Source of the DNA: Maratus speciosus
Taxonomy: Eukaryota > Arthropoda > Arachnida > Araneae > Salticidae
Reading direction: 5' to 3'
DNA: 64,000 nt
Assembly: GCA_963932465.1 (NCBI GenBank)
Contig: OZ010788.1
Location: forward strand, 675,512,484-675,576,483
Position numbers and translations under genes: made by a program. Shown here piece by piece: positions 22,191 to 32,555 of this stretch. Within the stretch, counting starts at the first letter, position 1. Each line of letters starts with the position of its first letter. The notes under the pieces are model-generated. The model did not search any database, had not been told where the DNA came from, and saw only the letters and a list, made by a program, of their open reading frames with translations.

Positions 22191-22790
22191 CATATATTAT
22201 AAATAATATTTAGCGGAGGGCTCCATAAAAAAATCCGATCTAAAATGATAAAAGCGGAAAAAAATACCCTCGCAGTGGGGGCCAAATTGGGGAGGGGAGG
22301 AAGAAAGTCTCATAATATGAAAGAGTCATCCGAGAGCTTACCGATGACATATCACATGACTGGTCCAAAAAAAGTTTGAAAATTGCTACCCCTCTCTCCC
22401 CCCGTGGGCCCACTCTTTCACCCCGGAATTCACACAGCCGCCACTTTAAAATTTTTATGTTCAATAAATAATATTTACCGGAAGACTGCATAAAAAACCC
22501 ATATTTAAAGTGATATTTAAATTTATTATAGAAATCGGCTACGGTTTTAAAAATTTGTTCGCCCCTTCCCCACCCCCCTTTGAGCGAAGAAAGGTTCATA
22601 GTATGAAAGAGTGGTCAAAGGGCTTTTCGATTATATGCCACAGAAAGGGTTCGGTAAAATTTTTAAAATTGCACCCCATGAGTCCACTCTCACGTCCTCC
22701 TCCCTCGAAATCACCCGACCCACCTTCCTCTTTGAAAATTTTATATTTAATAAATAATTTTTATCGGAGGGTTCCAGGTATGTGACATCT
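22190..22790 (+). repeat. Two units of a ~280-bp repeat (left arm)
   Basis: AATAATATTTA(G/C)CGGA followed by GGCTCCATAAAAAA, a GC-rich block, CATAATATGAAAGAGTCATC and ATGACATATCACATGACTGG, then a second unit with TAATATTTACCGGAAGACTG and GTATGAAAGAGTGGTCAAAG. The same unit recurs inverted at 25080-25790. The 119- and 91-codon frames are repeat read-through. Confidence 0.75.
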
Positions 22791-22912
22791 TGGTAGGGCT
22801 AAAATAAGAGAAACTTTGAAAATTAAAGCTTCATTTCACAGCTCATTGTCATGCCTTTTTCTCTATCTCGTCCCTTGGTACTCTCGATAAATTTTCTTAC
22901 TTTTCTTCTCTG

Positions 22913-23110
22913 CCGAGGACGAGAGAAATCCTCGAAAAGCTTCTCATAGCGAAATGTTGAAAAGCGCGAGAGAAATCCTCGAAAGGCTTTTCATTGGGAG
23001 ATTTCGAAAAGGACGAGAGTAACAAGCGAGAGGCTTCCCATAGGGAAAGGTTGAAAAGGGCGAGAGGAAACTCTCGAGAGACTTCCCATCCTGAAAGGTT
23101 TAAAACCGCG
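22913..23110. repeat. Minisatellite, 47-bp unit, 4 copies plus a diverged tail
   Basis: Units start at 22918, 22965, 23012 and 23059, each opening with (G/C)(A/G)CGAGAG and closing CGAAAAG, GTTGAAAAG or similar, with AGGCTT(C/T)CCAT in the middle. Three units are 47 bp and one 48. Because 47 is not a multiple of three, reading frames are not maintained, so the 107- and 82-codon frames over it are not evidence for a protein. Confidence 0.8.
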
Positions 23111-23288
23111 AGAGAACCAACCATCGAGCAGCTTGCCGTCTGGAAGCGTCGAAATGCTGGAAAAATCATCGAGATGAAATTTGCCGAAATGCGAGATGGA
23201 AATGAAGCTTTCAGAGTCAAACTTACCGCATTTCTGGTTTAAGTCCTAATTTCTCAAAGGAGTCCATCTGCTTATCCAATCTCTTTTT
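23111..23288. other. Non-repetitive segment after the 47-bp minisatellite
   Basis: Contains CATCGAGCAGCTTGCCGTCT and GAGATGAAATTTGCCGAAAT. It may be a strongly diverged continuation of the minisatellite. No gene supported. Confidence 0.35.
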
Positions 23289-23352
23289 AGCTCACAGGCT
23301 ATCTAAGCCTGAGAGCTAATGTACCCGTCGGTTCTGTGTGTATGCATGTACT

Positions 23353-23379
23353 GTACGTACGTACGTACGTATGTACGTA
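23353..23379. repeat. (GTAC)n microsatellite
   Basis: Tandem GTAC with one ATGT interruption. Confidence 0.85.
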
Positions 23380-23394
23380 ACGCGTAACTCTTGA

Positions 23395-24870
23395 TTAAAA
23401 TGTACGATTTGCTTCAATTTTTTTTATGTTCATTCTGATAAGGCGTTCCGCTGTTTAGTTTTGACGGTTCATTGGTTAAGGATAAAGGGAGAGAAGGGGG
23501 GCTGGTCCCCCCCCCCCTCCTTAATTTAGATAAATAGGTTTTTCATGCAGAATTCTTCGATTTGCTCCAAATTTCGTATACCGGTTTATTATGTTAAGGA
23601 GCTTCCCTGATTAAACTTGGAGGTTCATTAGTTAAGTATGAAGGGGGGAAAGGGGGATAGACCCCCTCCTTAATTTAGATAAATGGGTTTTTCATGCAGA
23701 ATTATTCGATTTGCTCCAAATTTGGCATACCGGTTCATTATGTTAAGAAGTTGCCTTGATTAGATTTGGAGGTTTACGGGTTAAGTATAAAGGGGGAGAA
23801 GGGGGCTAGACACCCCCCCTTAATTTAGATAAATGGGCTTTTCATGCAGAATTATTTGATTTGCTCATAATTTGGTATACCGGTTTATTATGTTAAGGAG
23901 CTTCCCTGATTAAACTTGGAAGTTCATTGGTTAAGGATAAAGGGGGAGAAGGGGGGGCTGGTCCGCCCCCCCCCCTTATTTAGATAAATGGGTTTTTCAT
24001 GCAGAATTATTCGATTTGTTCCAAATTTGGTATACCGGTTTATTACGTTAAGAAGTTGTCTTGATTAGATTTGGAGGTTGACGGGTAAGTATAAAGGGGG
24101 AGAAGGGGGGCTGGTCCCCCCTTAATTTAGATAAATGGGCTTTTCATGCAGAATTATTTGATTTGCTCCAAATTTGGTATACCGGTTTATTATGTTAAGG
24201 AGCTTCCCTGATTAAACTTGGAAGTTCATTAGTTAAGTATAAAGGGGGGAAAGGGGGGATAGACCCCCTCCTTAATTTAGATAAATGGGTTTTTCATGCA
24301 GAATTATTGGATTTGCTCCAAATTTGGGATACCGGTTTATTATGTTAAGAAGCTGCCTTGATTAGATTTGGAGGTTTATGGGTTAAGTATAAAGGGGAGG
24401 GGCTAGTCTCCCCTTAATTTAGATAAAAGGGTTTTTCATGCAGAATTATTGGATTTGCTTCAAATTTAATATACCGATTTATTCCGATATGGCGCTTCCT
24501 TCATTAGATTTGGAGGTTCATTGGTTAAGTATACAAGGGCGAAAAGGGGGCAAGTCCCCTTAATTTAGATAAATGGATTTTCATGGAGAATTATTCAATT
24601 TACTTTAATTTTTTTTCTATGTTTGTTCTGATAAGGAGCTTTCCTGATTAGATTTGGAGGTTCATTAGTTAAGTATAAAAGGGTTAAAGGGGTTAGACCA
24701 CCCTTAATTTAGCGATATGTTCCTTTTTTTCATGCAGAATTATCTGATTTGCTTCAAATTTGATATACTGATTTATTATAGTTAAGGAGTTTCCCTGATT
24801 AGATTTGGAGGTTCATTGGTTAAGTATAAAAGGGGCAAACGGGGGATATTTCCCTTCATTTATTTTTTGA
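23395..24870 (+). repeat. Tandem array, about 10 units of ~150 bp
   Basis: TTAATTTAGATAAATGGG recurs at about 23521, 23670, 23820, 23975, 24122, 24272, 24414, 24560 and 24704, followed each time by TTTTTCATGCAGAATTATTC, GATTTGCTCCAAATTTGGTA, TACCGGTTTATTATGTTAAG, TTAGATTTGGAGGTT and GGTTAAGTATAAAGGGGGAG. The C-run before each unit varies from 3 to 12. Central units are nearly identical; the first and last two are diverged. No unit encodes a continuous frame. Confidence 0.92.
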
Positions 24871-25079
24871 GGGACATTATTCTTTGAAATAAGAGTATAA
24901 TATACAGTTAGTGTTAATAACCTGTGAGCTCAATGCCATCAGTTTAACTGGCACTTATCATTATTGCTATTAACCAATTATTAACTTATTGCTATTAACC
25001 AATGTGGGTTATGAAGCATAGTGGTTTATGTATTTAGTTCTGTATAGTCCTAGTTTCAAACTTTACTGTTAAATTTAGT

Positions 25080-25800
25080 GCCATTTTGCCACGAATTTTC
25101 AATGTTTCTCTTATTTTAGCTCTGCCAAGCTGCCCCATACCTGGAGACTCAGATAAATACTATTTATTAAATATAAAAAGTTCAAAGAGGAAGGTGAGTG
25201 AATTCTGGGGTGCGCGAGAGTGCACAAAGGGAGGGGGGGCGGGTAATTTTCAAACTTTTACCAAACCTCTCGTTGACATATCATCGGAAAGTCCTTTCAC
25301 CACTCTTTCATATTATGAACCTTTCTCCTCCCAGAGTTGAATTCCGGAAGGGGTTCGGGGGGGGGGGGGGTTGACTTTTTTTTTTTAATTGTAGAGATTT
25401 CTACAATAAATATCATTAAATGAGGTTTTTTAATGGAGCTCTCCGATAAATATTATTTATTAAATATAAAATTTTAAAAGTGGGGCTGCGTGATTTCCGG
25501 GTATATTCTAGGATAAAAGAGGGAACCCACGTGGGAGGGGTAGATTTCACACTTTTTTTGGACCAGTCATTTGATCTATCATCGGAAAGTTTTCGGTTAT
25601 CATCGCAAAGTTACTCTTTCATATTATGAACCTTTCTTCTTCCTTCGTTAGTTTGGCGCCCCGAGAGAGGTACTTTTCGAACTTTTTTGAAATCGTAGCG
25701 TTTTTAAACATTTTAGATCGGATTTTTTTACGGAGCCCTCGAATAAATAATTTTTAATATATGAAAATTTCAAAGAGAAGGATGGGCAGGGTATATTTCG
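25080..25800 (-). repeat. Inverted copies of the ~280-bp repeat (right arm)
   Basis: GATAAATA(C/T)TATTTATTAAATATAAAA recurs at about 25150, 25446 and 25742, with CATATCATCGGAAAGTCC and CTTTCATATTATGAACCTTT in inverse orientation relative to 22190-22790. The 84-codon frame at 25086 is repeat read-through. Confidence 0.75.
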
Positions 25801-26060
25801 GGGGAGGGGGGGACACGATAATTGGAATCCTGGGAGTTGGGACTCTTTTCTATCTTTTGCTGACACCCCTCATGGGATATATCATTGGAAAGCTCTGTGA
25901 CTACTATTTCATTTTATATATCACCCGCGCCACTCCCCTTACTTTGCCCCCGAGCGGGGGCACTTTACTAAATTTAGCCGACACCCCTCATGTGCCATAT
26001 CGTTGGAAAGTCCTGTGACCACTTATTCATATTATGCACTTTCCTTGCCCCTCCCTCCTA
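25800..26060 (-). repeat. Inverted copies of the ~120-bp repeat (right arm)
   Basis: CACCCCTCATGGGATATATC and CACCCCTCATGTGCCATATC, each followed by TTGGAAAG and GTGACCACT-like sequence, are reverse complements of the CACATGAGGGG ... CCTTTCCAA phrase of the 21270-22190 array. Two units are recognisable. Confidence 0.8.
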
Positions 26061-26465
26061 CTTTTCTCCCCGCCTGAGTTCGTTTAATGTATTCCAGTCG
26101 AAGACTTTATAAAAATGGGGAAATTAAAGATCCAATCTCAAATGACGTAGAAAAATCAATAAAAAATTTTGATCCCTTTTATCATCCTTTAGTTCATATT
26201 TTTGCCACTAGGGTGTGCTTTTGATTCTTATTTCTTTGGCCATTTTGGTACTAATTGCCGAAAAATTCTAATTTTTTATACTTAAACTCCCCTTACCGCT
26301 TCATAGCTACTCGCGTTTTTTCAGCTTTTTTCAACCAGGGGGCACCCTTACAAGACTTTTCCAGTCTTATGGCTCCTTTATAGTTTCCCTTTGGTTTGTT
26401 GTTTTTTTATTCCATCTGTTTTCAGTTACCCTATATTTAATAAAATCTGCCTTATATATATGTAA
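26061..26465. other. Unassigned segment inside the hAT-bounded unit
   Basis: AT-rich, no repeat unit or gene recognised. CACTAGGGTGTGCTTTTG and CAGGGGGCACCCTTAC are the only distinctive phrases. Confidence 0.35.
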
Positions 26466-26801
26466 AAACAATGATTTCAATAATCGATTCTAGAGCATCT
26501 CCTTTGTAGATTCTCGAAAGTAATCGATGACTGTATCGATTGTGCATTTTACGATAACGATTTTTTTCGATTGGTAAATTTTCGAGAATCGTCCATCACT
26601 AAGCCCTATCACTACTATGAAATTGTCGGCCAGAATAATAGCTAAGTTTTCCAATAACTGTTTTTAGCTTTTCTCGTTATAATCGATTGTAAAACATCTC
26701 GATTGTAGATTCTATGAATTAATCGATGGCTGTATCGATTGTGATTTTTTACGATGACGATTTTTCTCGATTGTCGAATTCTCGAGAATCGCCCATCACT
26801 A
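26466..26801. repeat. Duplicated right-terminal region of the hAT-bounded unit
   Basis: Two copies of the terminal segment lie about 200 bp apart: AATCGATTCTAGAGCATCTC...CGAGAATCGTCCATCACTA ending at 26601, and AATCGATTGTAAAACATCTC...CGAGAATCGCCCATCACTA ending at 26801. Only the outer one is followed by the target duplication. The inner one is either an older terminus or a local duplication. Confidence 0.75.
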
Positions 26802-26809
26802 ATGTTGTG
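26802..26809. repeat. Right 8-bp target duplication (ATGTTGTG)
   Basis: Exact copy of the octamer at 20809-20816. Confidence 0.9.
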
Positions 26810-27050
26810 CTTGTTAATGCATCCCAGCATTTTTACTCGTTTCTCCATACGGATGGGTACTGGTATAGACTAAGATTTAGTTTGTCCGCTTTTGGAGCAT
26901 GAACAGCCCTTTTTCTGCTTTTGGAATAAATCGCTTACTCGTTTTCAAACCGGGAATGGAACCACTGCCAGTGCTTTTCCAATGGATCTGTCTACATCTA
27001 GAAGCTATTGCCAAAAGTTTGAGTAACGCAATTGGAAGAGCCCTGGCAAT

Positions 27051-27260
27051 TTAAGGGTGTATTCCAATCCAAACTGCTTATTTTCTAATTCATTTTTGAT
27101 CTCAAACGCATCAAACTGGGAAATTCTCTTATTTAGAAACTACATAATGTGCCGTGATTCTCGATTTTTCGATTAATGCAGAAAATATTATAAAAAAATG
27201 CTGTCAAAGTGGGCGTTTTGAACAGAATTTTCCGAAGCAGGAGATCTGGGAATTAAAAAG
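27051..27260. mobile_element. TTAA MITE family G, truncated copy 5
   Basis: TTAAGGGTGTATTCCAATCC at the left and, near 27200, CAAAGTGGGCGTTTTGAACA in the family order. The middle is diverged or deleted and the right end is absent. Confidence 0.5.
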
Positions 27261-28690
27261 AAAATGATCATACTGAGAAAGTAATTGTTTAAAAATCAAA
27301 TTCTAATTAATTGAGCGAAAAATGAAATCACATGGCCTCTTATACATCCCTTCAAAATCACCACAGCCAGTTTCACGTTTTTACTTTTAAAAATGAGTCT
27401 GAAAATGTCTCAGAAAATTTCGAGCTGTTGAGGGTGCAAAAATATTTTTTCAAATACACCCTTAATAAAGATTTTAAGACACATGAGGCATTACTTATAG
27501 ATCCACCTTCGTATATAGGTTGCACATATGACTTATATATGACATATGTGTGTATATATATTCCGCATATAGGATGTATATATTTACATAAAGCGTTTCT
27601 ATCGCATGATATATATAGAATCTTGAGGACGACCTTGGCGAAATCGTAACTATGGAGGGCGCTATAACAACGAAGTACTACCACTTTACTTCCCAATAGC
27701 ATCGCGAACTCTTTGAAGGTCATCGGCCAAGTTAAAGTCGGTGGACTCTACCATACTCTATGTAATTTCAATTGGCTTCTCAAGGTCATCCGCCCTCTCC
27801 ACTTCAACCCTTCGTTGCCATGGGAAAAAGTAGAGCAGTCAGCCTACCAAATATGGTGTTACCACAGATACTGGCCTAAGGCTCCGTGCAAACGCTTGTT
27901 TTGCCATCCTTCTCCAGTTTTAATGGAAATTTTTTGTTCTGGACCCTTCTGCAGTTTATTCACAAAAGAATGAGGGGAATCAACAATGGTTCAGGAGCTC
28001 AACTCTACTTGACGGAAAGGTCCCTCTTTTTCAGGACATCAGTCCCTTTCCTTTTAAAGTCATTAAAGATAAAAAAAAAACCGCGTGGCCACAAGAAATT
28101 ACGCCGACACTGATAACAGTTGGAAGGACAGTCCGTTCGCAGCTTAAGATAGTGACCGGGAAACTGACCTTGAGAAGTCAATTGAAATTACATCGAGTAT
28201 AGGTAATTGTAACTGCGGTATTGTAAAACTGCAGAGGAATAGGGATGTCCGTCATTCCTAACGTATGTTCTTTTCCCCTATCTATTTAAGAAAACTGTCA
28301 GGATAAATAGCATCTGGAATTGTCCTGACGAGAAACAGAAAGTGTGCCAAATGATTTGGAGCGACCCTTTTGTTTCGGAAGAAGAGACTTTCTTTTCTGA
28401 TCTGAAGCCAAGAGGACTTCTTCCTCTTCCGACCGACCTTTGCCCGATTTAGGGTCAGGAAAAGCAAAACATAAGATTTTCGCCCATGACCATAGCGTCC
28501 TTTGGCAGAAAAAACCCCAAATAAATAAATAAACAAAGCCTTAGAAGAAAGAGAAACATTCGGCTTCATCAAACGATACAAAGGAGATACAGTTTTAACG
28601 GCGTGAAGGCTGGTGCTTGTCGTTCATTAAGAGTACTCTGAAAACTACCACCGCAAAATTTTCTTCTATGTAAATGAAATAATTTAAATA
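27261..28690. other. Unassigned sequence of near-average composition
   Basis: The longest stretch without a recognised repeat. From about 27640 to 28640 it is less AT-rich than its surroundings. It holds overlapping short frames (for example 27332-27649 and 27713-27973 plus, 27373-27723 and 28282-28581 minus) with no recognisable domain, signal peptide or membrane segment. Splice signals cannot be assigned without transcripts. Possibly unique host sequence; no gene call. Confidence 0.3.
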
Positions 28691-30006
28691 CAGTGAAACT
28701 TTCCTGCGCGACTACCTCCATTAAGCGACCACCTTCCTGAACGGTCATTTTTTCATGGAACGAAATTTATTCCCATCGGCTCAATACTCATTTTACCTCC
28801 ATTCAGAGACTATCCCAGTTGAACTCCCTCCATGAGCGACCCGTTTCTTTGAAGAAAATTAAACAAATTCCGTTTTTTCCGGGTCGCTAGAAGAAGGTTT
28901 TATTAGAAAAATAATTCCGGAGGGCGCATTATTCATCAAACTTCTAAACTAAGTTCAGATTTTTTTAACCATTTCGAAAAATGATTATTGTCCTCGTCAG
29001 GGTAGGAAATCAAAAACATATCTGAAGCTTTTTATTAGTTGAATCCGCATTTTATTCGTTTTCTGATGGGTCTATACAGTAATCTGTATTTTCCCTTTAC
29101 TTTCAACAGAGATGGATACTTCTGTTGCCACTATGACAAAAAAGTAATAAAAACTACAAAAAAAAAATAATAATAATAACTTAGAAACAAATGGAGATAC
29201 AGCTTTCAAACAAATTGCATTTAAAAGTACATTTTTTTCTCTACACGATGGTGTAAAAAGTAATAGTGTGGGATGTTTAGAAGTTTAAGAATGAAATTTA
29301 ATTTAAAATGGGTCCAGGAGTATGAATGTTTAATCCATGGCGTACGTAATGTATGAACAGCGCCGTAGAAGTTTAAAAATTGACAGTACCGAAAAATGTG
29401 GCGTACGTAATGTAGGATCCACTCCGTGCGATTTTTTTTTTTTTTTTGTGTCTTAAATGTTAGTCTTTGAAAAAATCATTTTCCAAAAGGTCGTTGTAAT
29501 TTGTTAATTTATACATTTTTTTACCCGGTAACTTTTAAGTTTTTAAACTCCTTCGCGCCTTTTTACGCTATGAATTTAACTCTGATGACGAATTAAGAAT
29601 GGCTGTCAAATAAACTCCCCTGCCCTATTCTGTTAGAAAACTCTCAAAGAAATAGATAAATGAATAAAATCGTCATTATTGGTTCCCGTCCAAAAAAAAA
29701 AAAAAAAAAAAAAAATTGCATTTATTGACTAAACTTCGAAAAAACTTGGAAATAAAAGTTATGAAAAGTAAAACCGTAAAATCAAAGCCAACGTCAATAT
29801 GTTCATTTTTTAAACTCTGCAGTAATTAACTTTTGTTTTGATACTTAATTTTTTCCTAATGTGAAAAATAAATTTTAGTAACATTAATTGTTACCCTTTT
29901 TTTAAATAATTAAAATCTAGATTTAAACGTGACCTCCAGAGAACACTTCTCAAAACGACCCATTTTTATTGGAACGGAACGAGGTCGCTTTAAGGAGGTT
30001 TTAGTG
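28691..30006 (+). mobile_element. Tigger/pogo-like MITE family B, copy 2 with an internal insertion
   Basis: Begins CAGTGAAACTTTCCTGCGCG and ends GAGGTCGCTTTAAGGAGGTT then TTAGTG. The first 280 bp (TTATTCCCATCGGCTCAATA, CCTCCATGAGCGACCCGTTT) and the last 490 bp align with 9442-10202. Between about 28970 and 29520 it has roughly 550 bp absent from the other two copies. Confidence 0.82.
28970..29520. mobile_element. Probable insertion within family B copy 2
   Basis: This segment is missing from the sibling copies at 9442 and 60872. It contains two GGCGTACGTAATGTA phrases (29339 and 29400) and GGTCCAGGAGTATGAATG, wording typical of a DNA-element terminus. Exact boundaries could not be fixed because both flanks are T-rich. 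Confidence 0.5.
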
Positions 30007-30870
30007 CAGTACAGAAAATCGCCTTGTTCATAAATCGTCTGTTCTATGGTTTCTCCCTACATCATTTAAAATATAACTAAAATATCCTCTAAACGACACA
30101 AAATTATGTTTATTCTTGAAAAATCGTCTGCTCCACAGTTTCTTTTTACTTCATATATCGATAACTAATATGTTGTGCCCATCAAAAAACTTTCCTTTAT
30201 ACAAATCAAATCGTTTCAACCAAAATGAAACAGCTTCTGCAACCGTTCAGGCGATATAGCTAAGGCGGAAATCGGGATAAACAGAGGCTAGCAGCGACAC
30301 CTGTTGGGCGGTATACACTCAATTCTAATAAGGATCTCTTTATGTCAATATGAAGTTTGATGAAATTCCGTGCATTCGTTCTTCTGATGTAGTTATAGCG
30401 GAAATCGTGAAAAATGTAACGTAGCAGCTACTCCTCATAGAATATGGAACGTTGGGCGATCCAATAAATGCCAGTTATCAGCATGGATCCGAGCATGTCA
30501 AAAGTAGTCTTAGAATTTAAAAATTTGAATTAGTTTTCGAGTTATTAATTTTTCATAATTTTTAATGACATTTCTTTAATGATGGCTACAAAATGGCTCC
30601 ATTTTTTTGGATAAAAGGGAGAAAAGAGAAAAGAATAGGAATTATTAAATTTCTTGGTTAGACATCATTTTCAAATTGAACGTATTATTTATTTGAATAG
30701 ACAGTGAAAATAACAGTGTGTTTGAACAGTATTTTTCTAGAAAATTCCGAGAAATAGTTATTTTCACTTGTTCAAGCTTCAGGAATCAGTTTATTTTAGA
30801 AAGCAAAAAATCGTCTGTCGACTGGAGATACATCAGGGTTCGTATGGGTACCGTTATTTACAAGGCCAAA

Positions 30871-30911
<41 letters not shown>

Positions 30912-31120
30912 AAATAAATCTAGTTTAAACGCCCAAAATTTCGCCTTATTTAAGGAGAGGTTTTGTATTAAAAAAATACTGGTACAGAAGAATTTCTTAG
31001 TCTGGAAATTCAACGACCCGTGCGAACCCTGTAAATTCCCTTGACGTGAAAAGAAAAAAAAAATCCACGTAAGTTTTGTAATTTAATTTAAAGTAGAAAA
31101 ACAGATTTTCAACTATTTCC
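30007..31120. other. Unassigned sequence
   Basis: Duplicated AAATCGTCTG(T/C)TC phrases at 30034 and 30120. A moderately GC-rich block at 30230-30500 (GCTAGCAGCGACACCTGTTG, GTAGCAGCTACTCCTCATAG) looks like part of an old DNA element but lacks ends. T-run of about 31 at 30877-30907. No gene. Confidence 0.35.
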
Positions 31121-31342
31121 TTAATCCTTAACCGGAAACGTGAAAATGCCGTGCACAAATAGAACACTTAATAATTTACCAAATAGTGAACTTAAACATT
31201 TAATATTTAATAGTAACCAATATGACCAATTTTTTAATATAACAGCATAAAAATAAGTTTGTAATGTCGGGGAGAGAAAATATCAAGGGCAGATATGTAG
31301 ACGCAAACATCTCACAGACGTACGTTTCCGGTTAAGGGTTAA
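31121..31342. mobile_element. 222-bp TTAA MITE (AACCGGAAACGT ends)
   Basis: Left TTAATCCTTAACCGGAAACG, right read inward TTAACCCTTAACCGGAAACG, 19 of 20 identical, with TTAA at both limits. The interior is AT-rich. The best-preserved pair of TTAA termini in the window. Confidence 0.9.
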
Positions 31343-32555
31343 GATGGCGATCAAAACTTTTCATAGGGACGTTAAAAACAAAATGTTTTAGCGAGGAAAA
31401 TTATATTTCTTTAAGTATTTACTTCAATTCATAAATATAAAATGCTTTTGAATAAATTTTCCAAATCAACGTCATTTTTGAAGTTCATCCAAATGACGTC
31501 CTTTCTACCAGCACCGAAATTCGAAGCCAGATCTTGTAAGAACGAAAAGCTTTTGTCAAATAAAGTTATAGAATAGGTTCGTTTTTATTGGAAAATCTTT
31601 TAACTTAAATCGTGACTTTATTTTATTATTTGAAATATTGCATTTTATAAAATTAATACTATCATTATTTTCTAAATTTACACTAAAATGAGATTTTGTT
31701 TTCCCCAAAAGAATCGAATGATCTCATGCCATTCAAAAGCAACACAACGTGTTGCCACGCAACTCGTATTCGTAAAGTTATAAAAGAAAATAAGCGAAAG
31801 ATCGAATAAAAATCTGTTCGAAATCGTCTGTTTACATTCATTTCGTAATAAACAATTTCCTCGGTGTTGCATAAAAGAAGGGGGCGAGGAAGGAACAGCG
31901 CAAAAACGCGTATTCGGAGTTCTGTTGTAACATTTCTCATAAACATTCATAAGTTGGTCAACGGGTCATAGGATGTCATTTCAGATATAGGCTTTTCATA
32001 TCTAGATCATGACGTGCTGTTTAACATGCACTACGATTTGTAAATATTAAAAATAATAACAAACAAAATGCATGCGTAGAAGGCCTTAGAAAAAGCTGCC
32101 GTCACATACTCGAGTTTGGACATGAGTCCGTCATCGGCCCCGACTGGGTCAACAAAACGAAATCGATGTTAAAAAAAAAAGCAGTACATAATCTCTGTGT
32201 ACAATATGATAATCAAATTCTAAAGATGAAACGGCGACATCTAACATAAAGCGGACTTATTCAAATTTCGTGTGAATCTTACGAAAATTAGAGAACTAAG
32301 ACGACAAACATCCTAATGTCTCCTCTGCATAGAAAATGTGTCTCTGTGTGTGTGTGAGGGGGGAGGGGGGTGTACTCAGAGAGGGAGCACATTCCTGCAC
32401 GTGTAGGGTTATACTCGACACGGAGCTGACAAAATTAATTTCGTCAACCTCGAACGAGGGTTCATAAATATCATATTTTCGAAAATAATAAAAATATCCG
32501 ATATTTCTTACATTTCAAATACTCAAGCTATTGATGAATACACATATTTTCTGAC
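31343..32555. other. Unassigned sequence
   Basis: No termini. Two overlapping minus-strand frames at 31678-31950 have no recognisable features. AACGTCATTTTTGAAGTTC and CAAATGACGTC (31469-31502) form an imperfect inverted pair. A GT microsatellite lies near 32340-32358. Confidence 0.3.

Larger units (their letters stand above)
23289..24930. mobile_element. Possible nested element bounded by AGCTCACAGG
   Basis: The left boundary AGCTCACAGGCTAT (23289) and the right boundary read inward AGCTCACAGGTTAT (ending 24930) match at 13 of 14 bases. They enclose the entire 150-bp array. Just inside the left end is a hairpin AGCTCACAGGCT...AGCCTGAGAGCT, then a GTAC microsatellite. No clear target duplication. 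It may be a separate insertion inside the hAT-bounded unit or an internal part of it. Confidence 0.45.
20817..26801. mobile_element. 5,985-bp hAT-bounded non-autonomous unit filled with tandem arrays
   Basis: Left terminus TAGTGATGGGCGATAACGAG; right terminus read inward TAGTGATGGGCGATTCTCGA. The first 14 bases are identical and an exact 8-bp duplication ATGTTGTG lies on both sides. Both ends carry repeated TCGATTGT / ACAATCGA motifs (20850-20920 and 26530-26780), the kind of subterminal motif array hAT transposases bind. Inside, in order: eight ~120-bp units, two ~280-bp units, a 47-bp minisatellite, about ten ~150-bp units, then inverted counterparts of the 280-bp and 120-bp units, and a duplicated right-terminal region. 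No transposase or other gene is visible. Non-autonomous hATs are usually a few hundred bases, so the size and contents are unusual. Confidence 0.85.

Noticed and set aside
22897..23242. 107- and 82-codon frames rich in R, E and K, resembling a repeat protein exon
   Set aside because: The underlying repeat is 47 bp, not a multiple of three, so the frame is not maintained across units.
21270..24870. CRISPR-like regular array
   Set aside because: Whole units of 120-150 bp repeat without unique spacers and the window is animal nuclear DNA; these are satellites.
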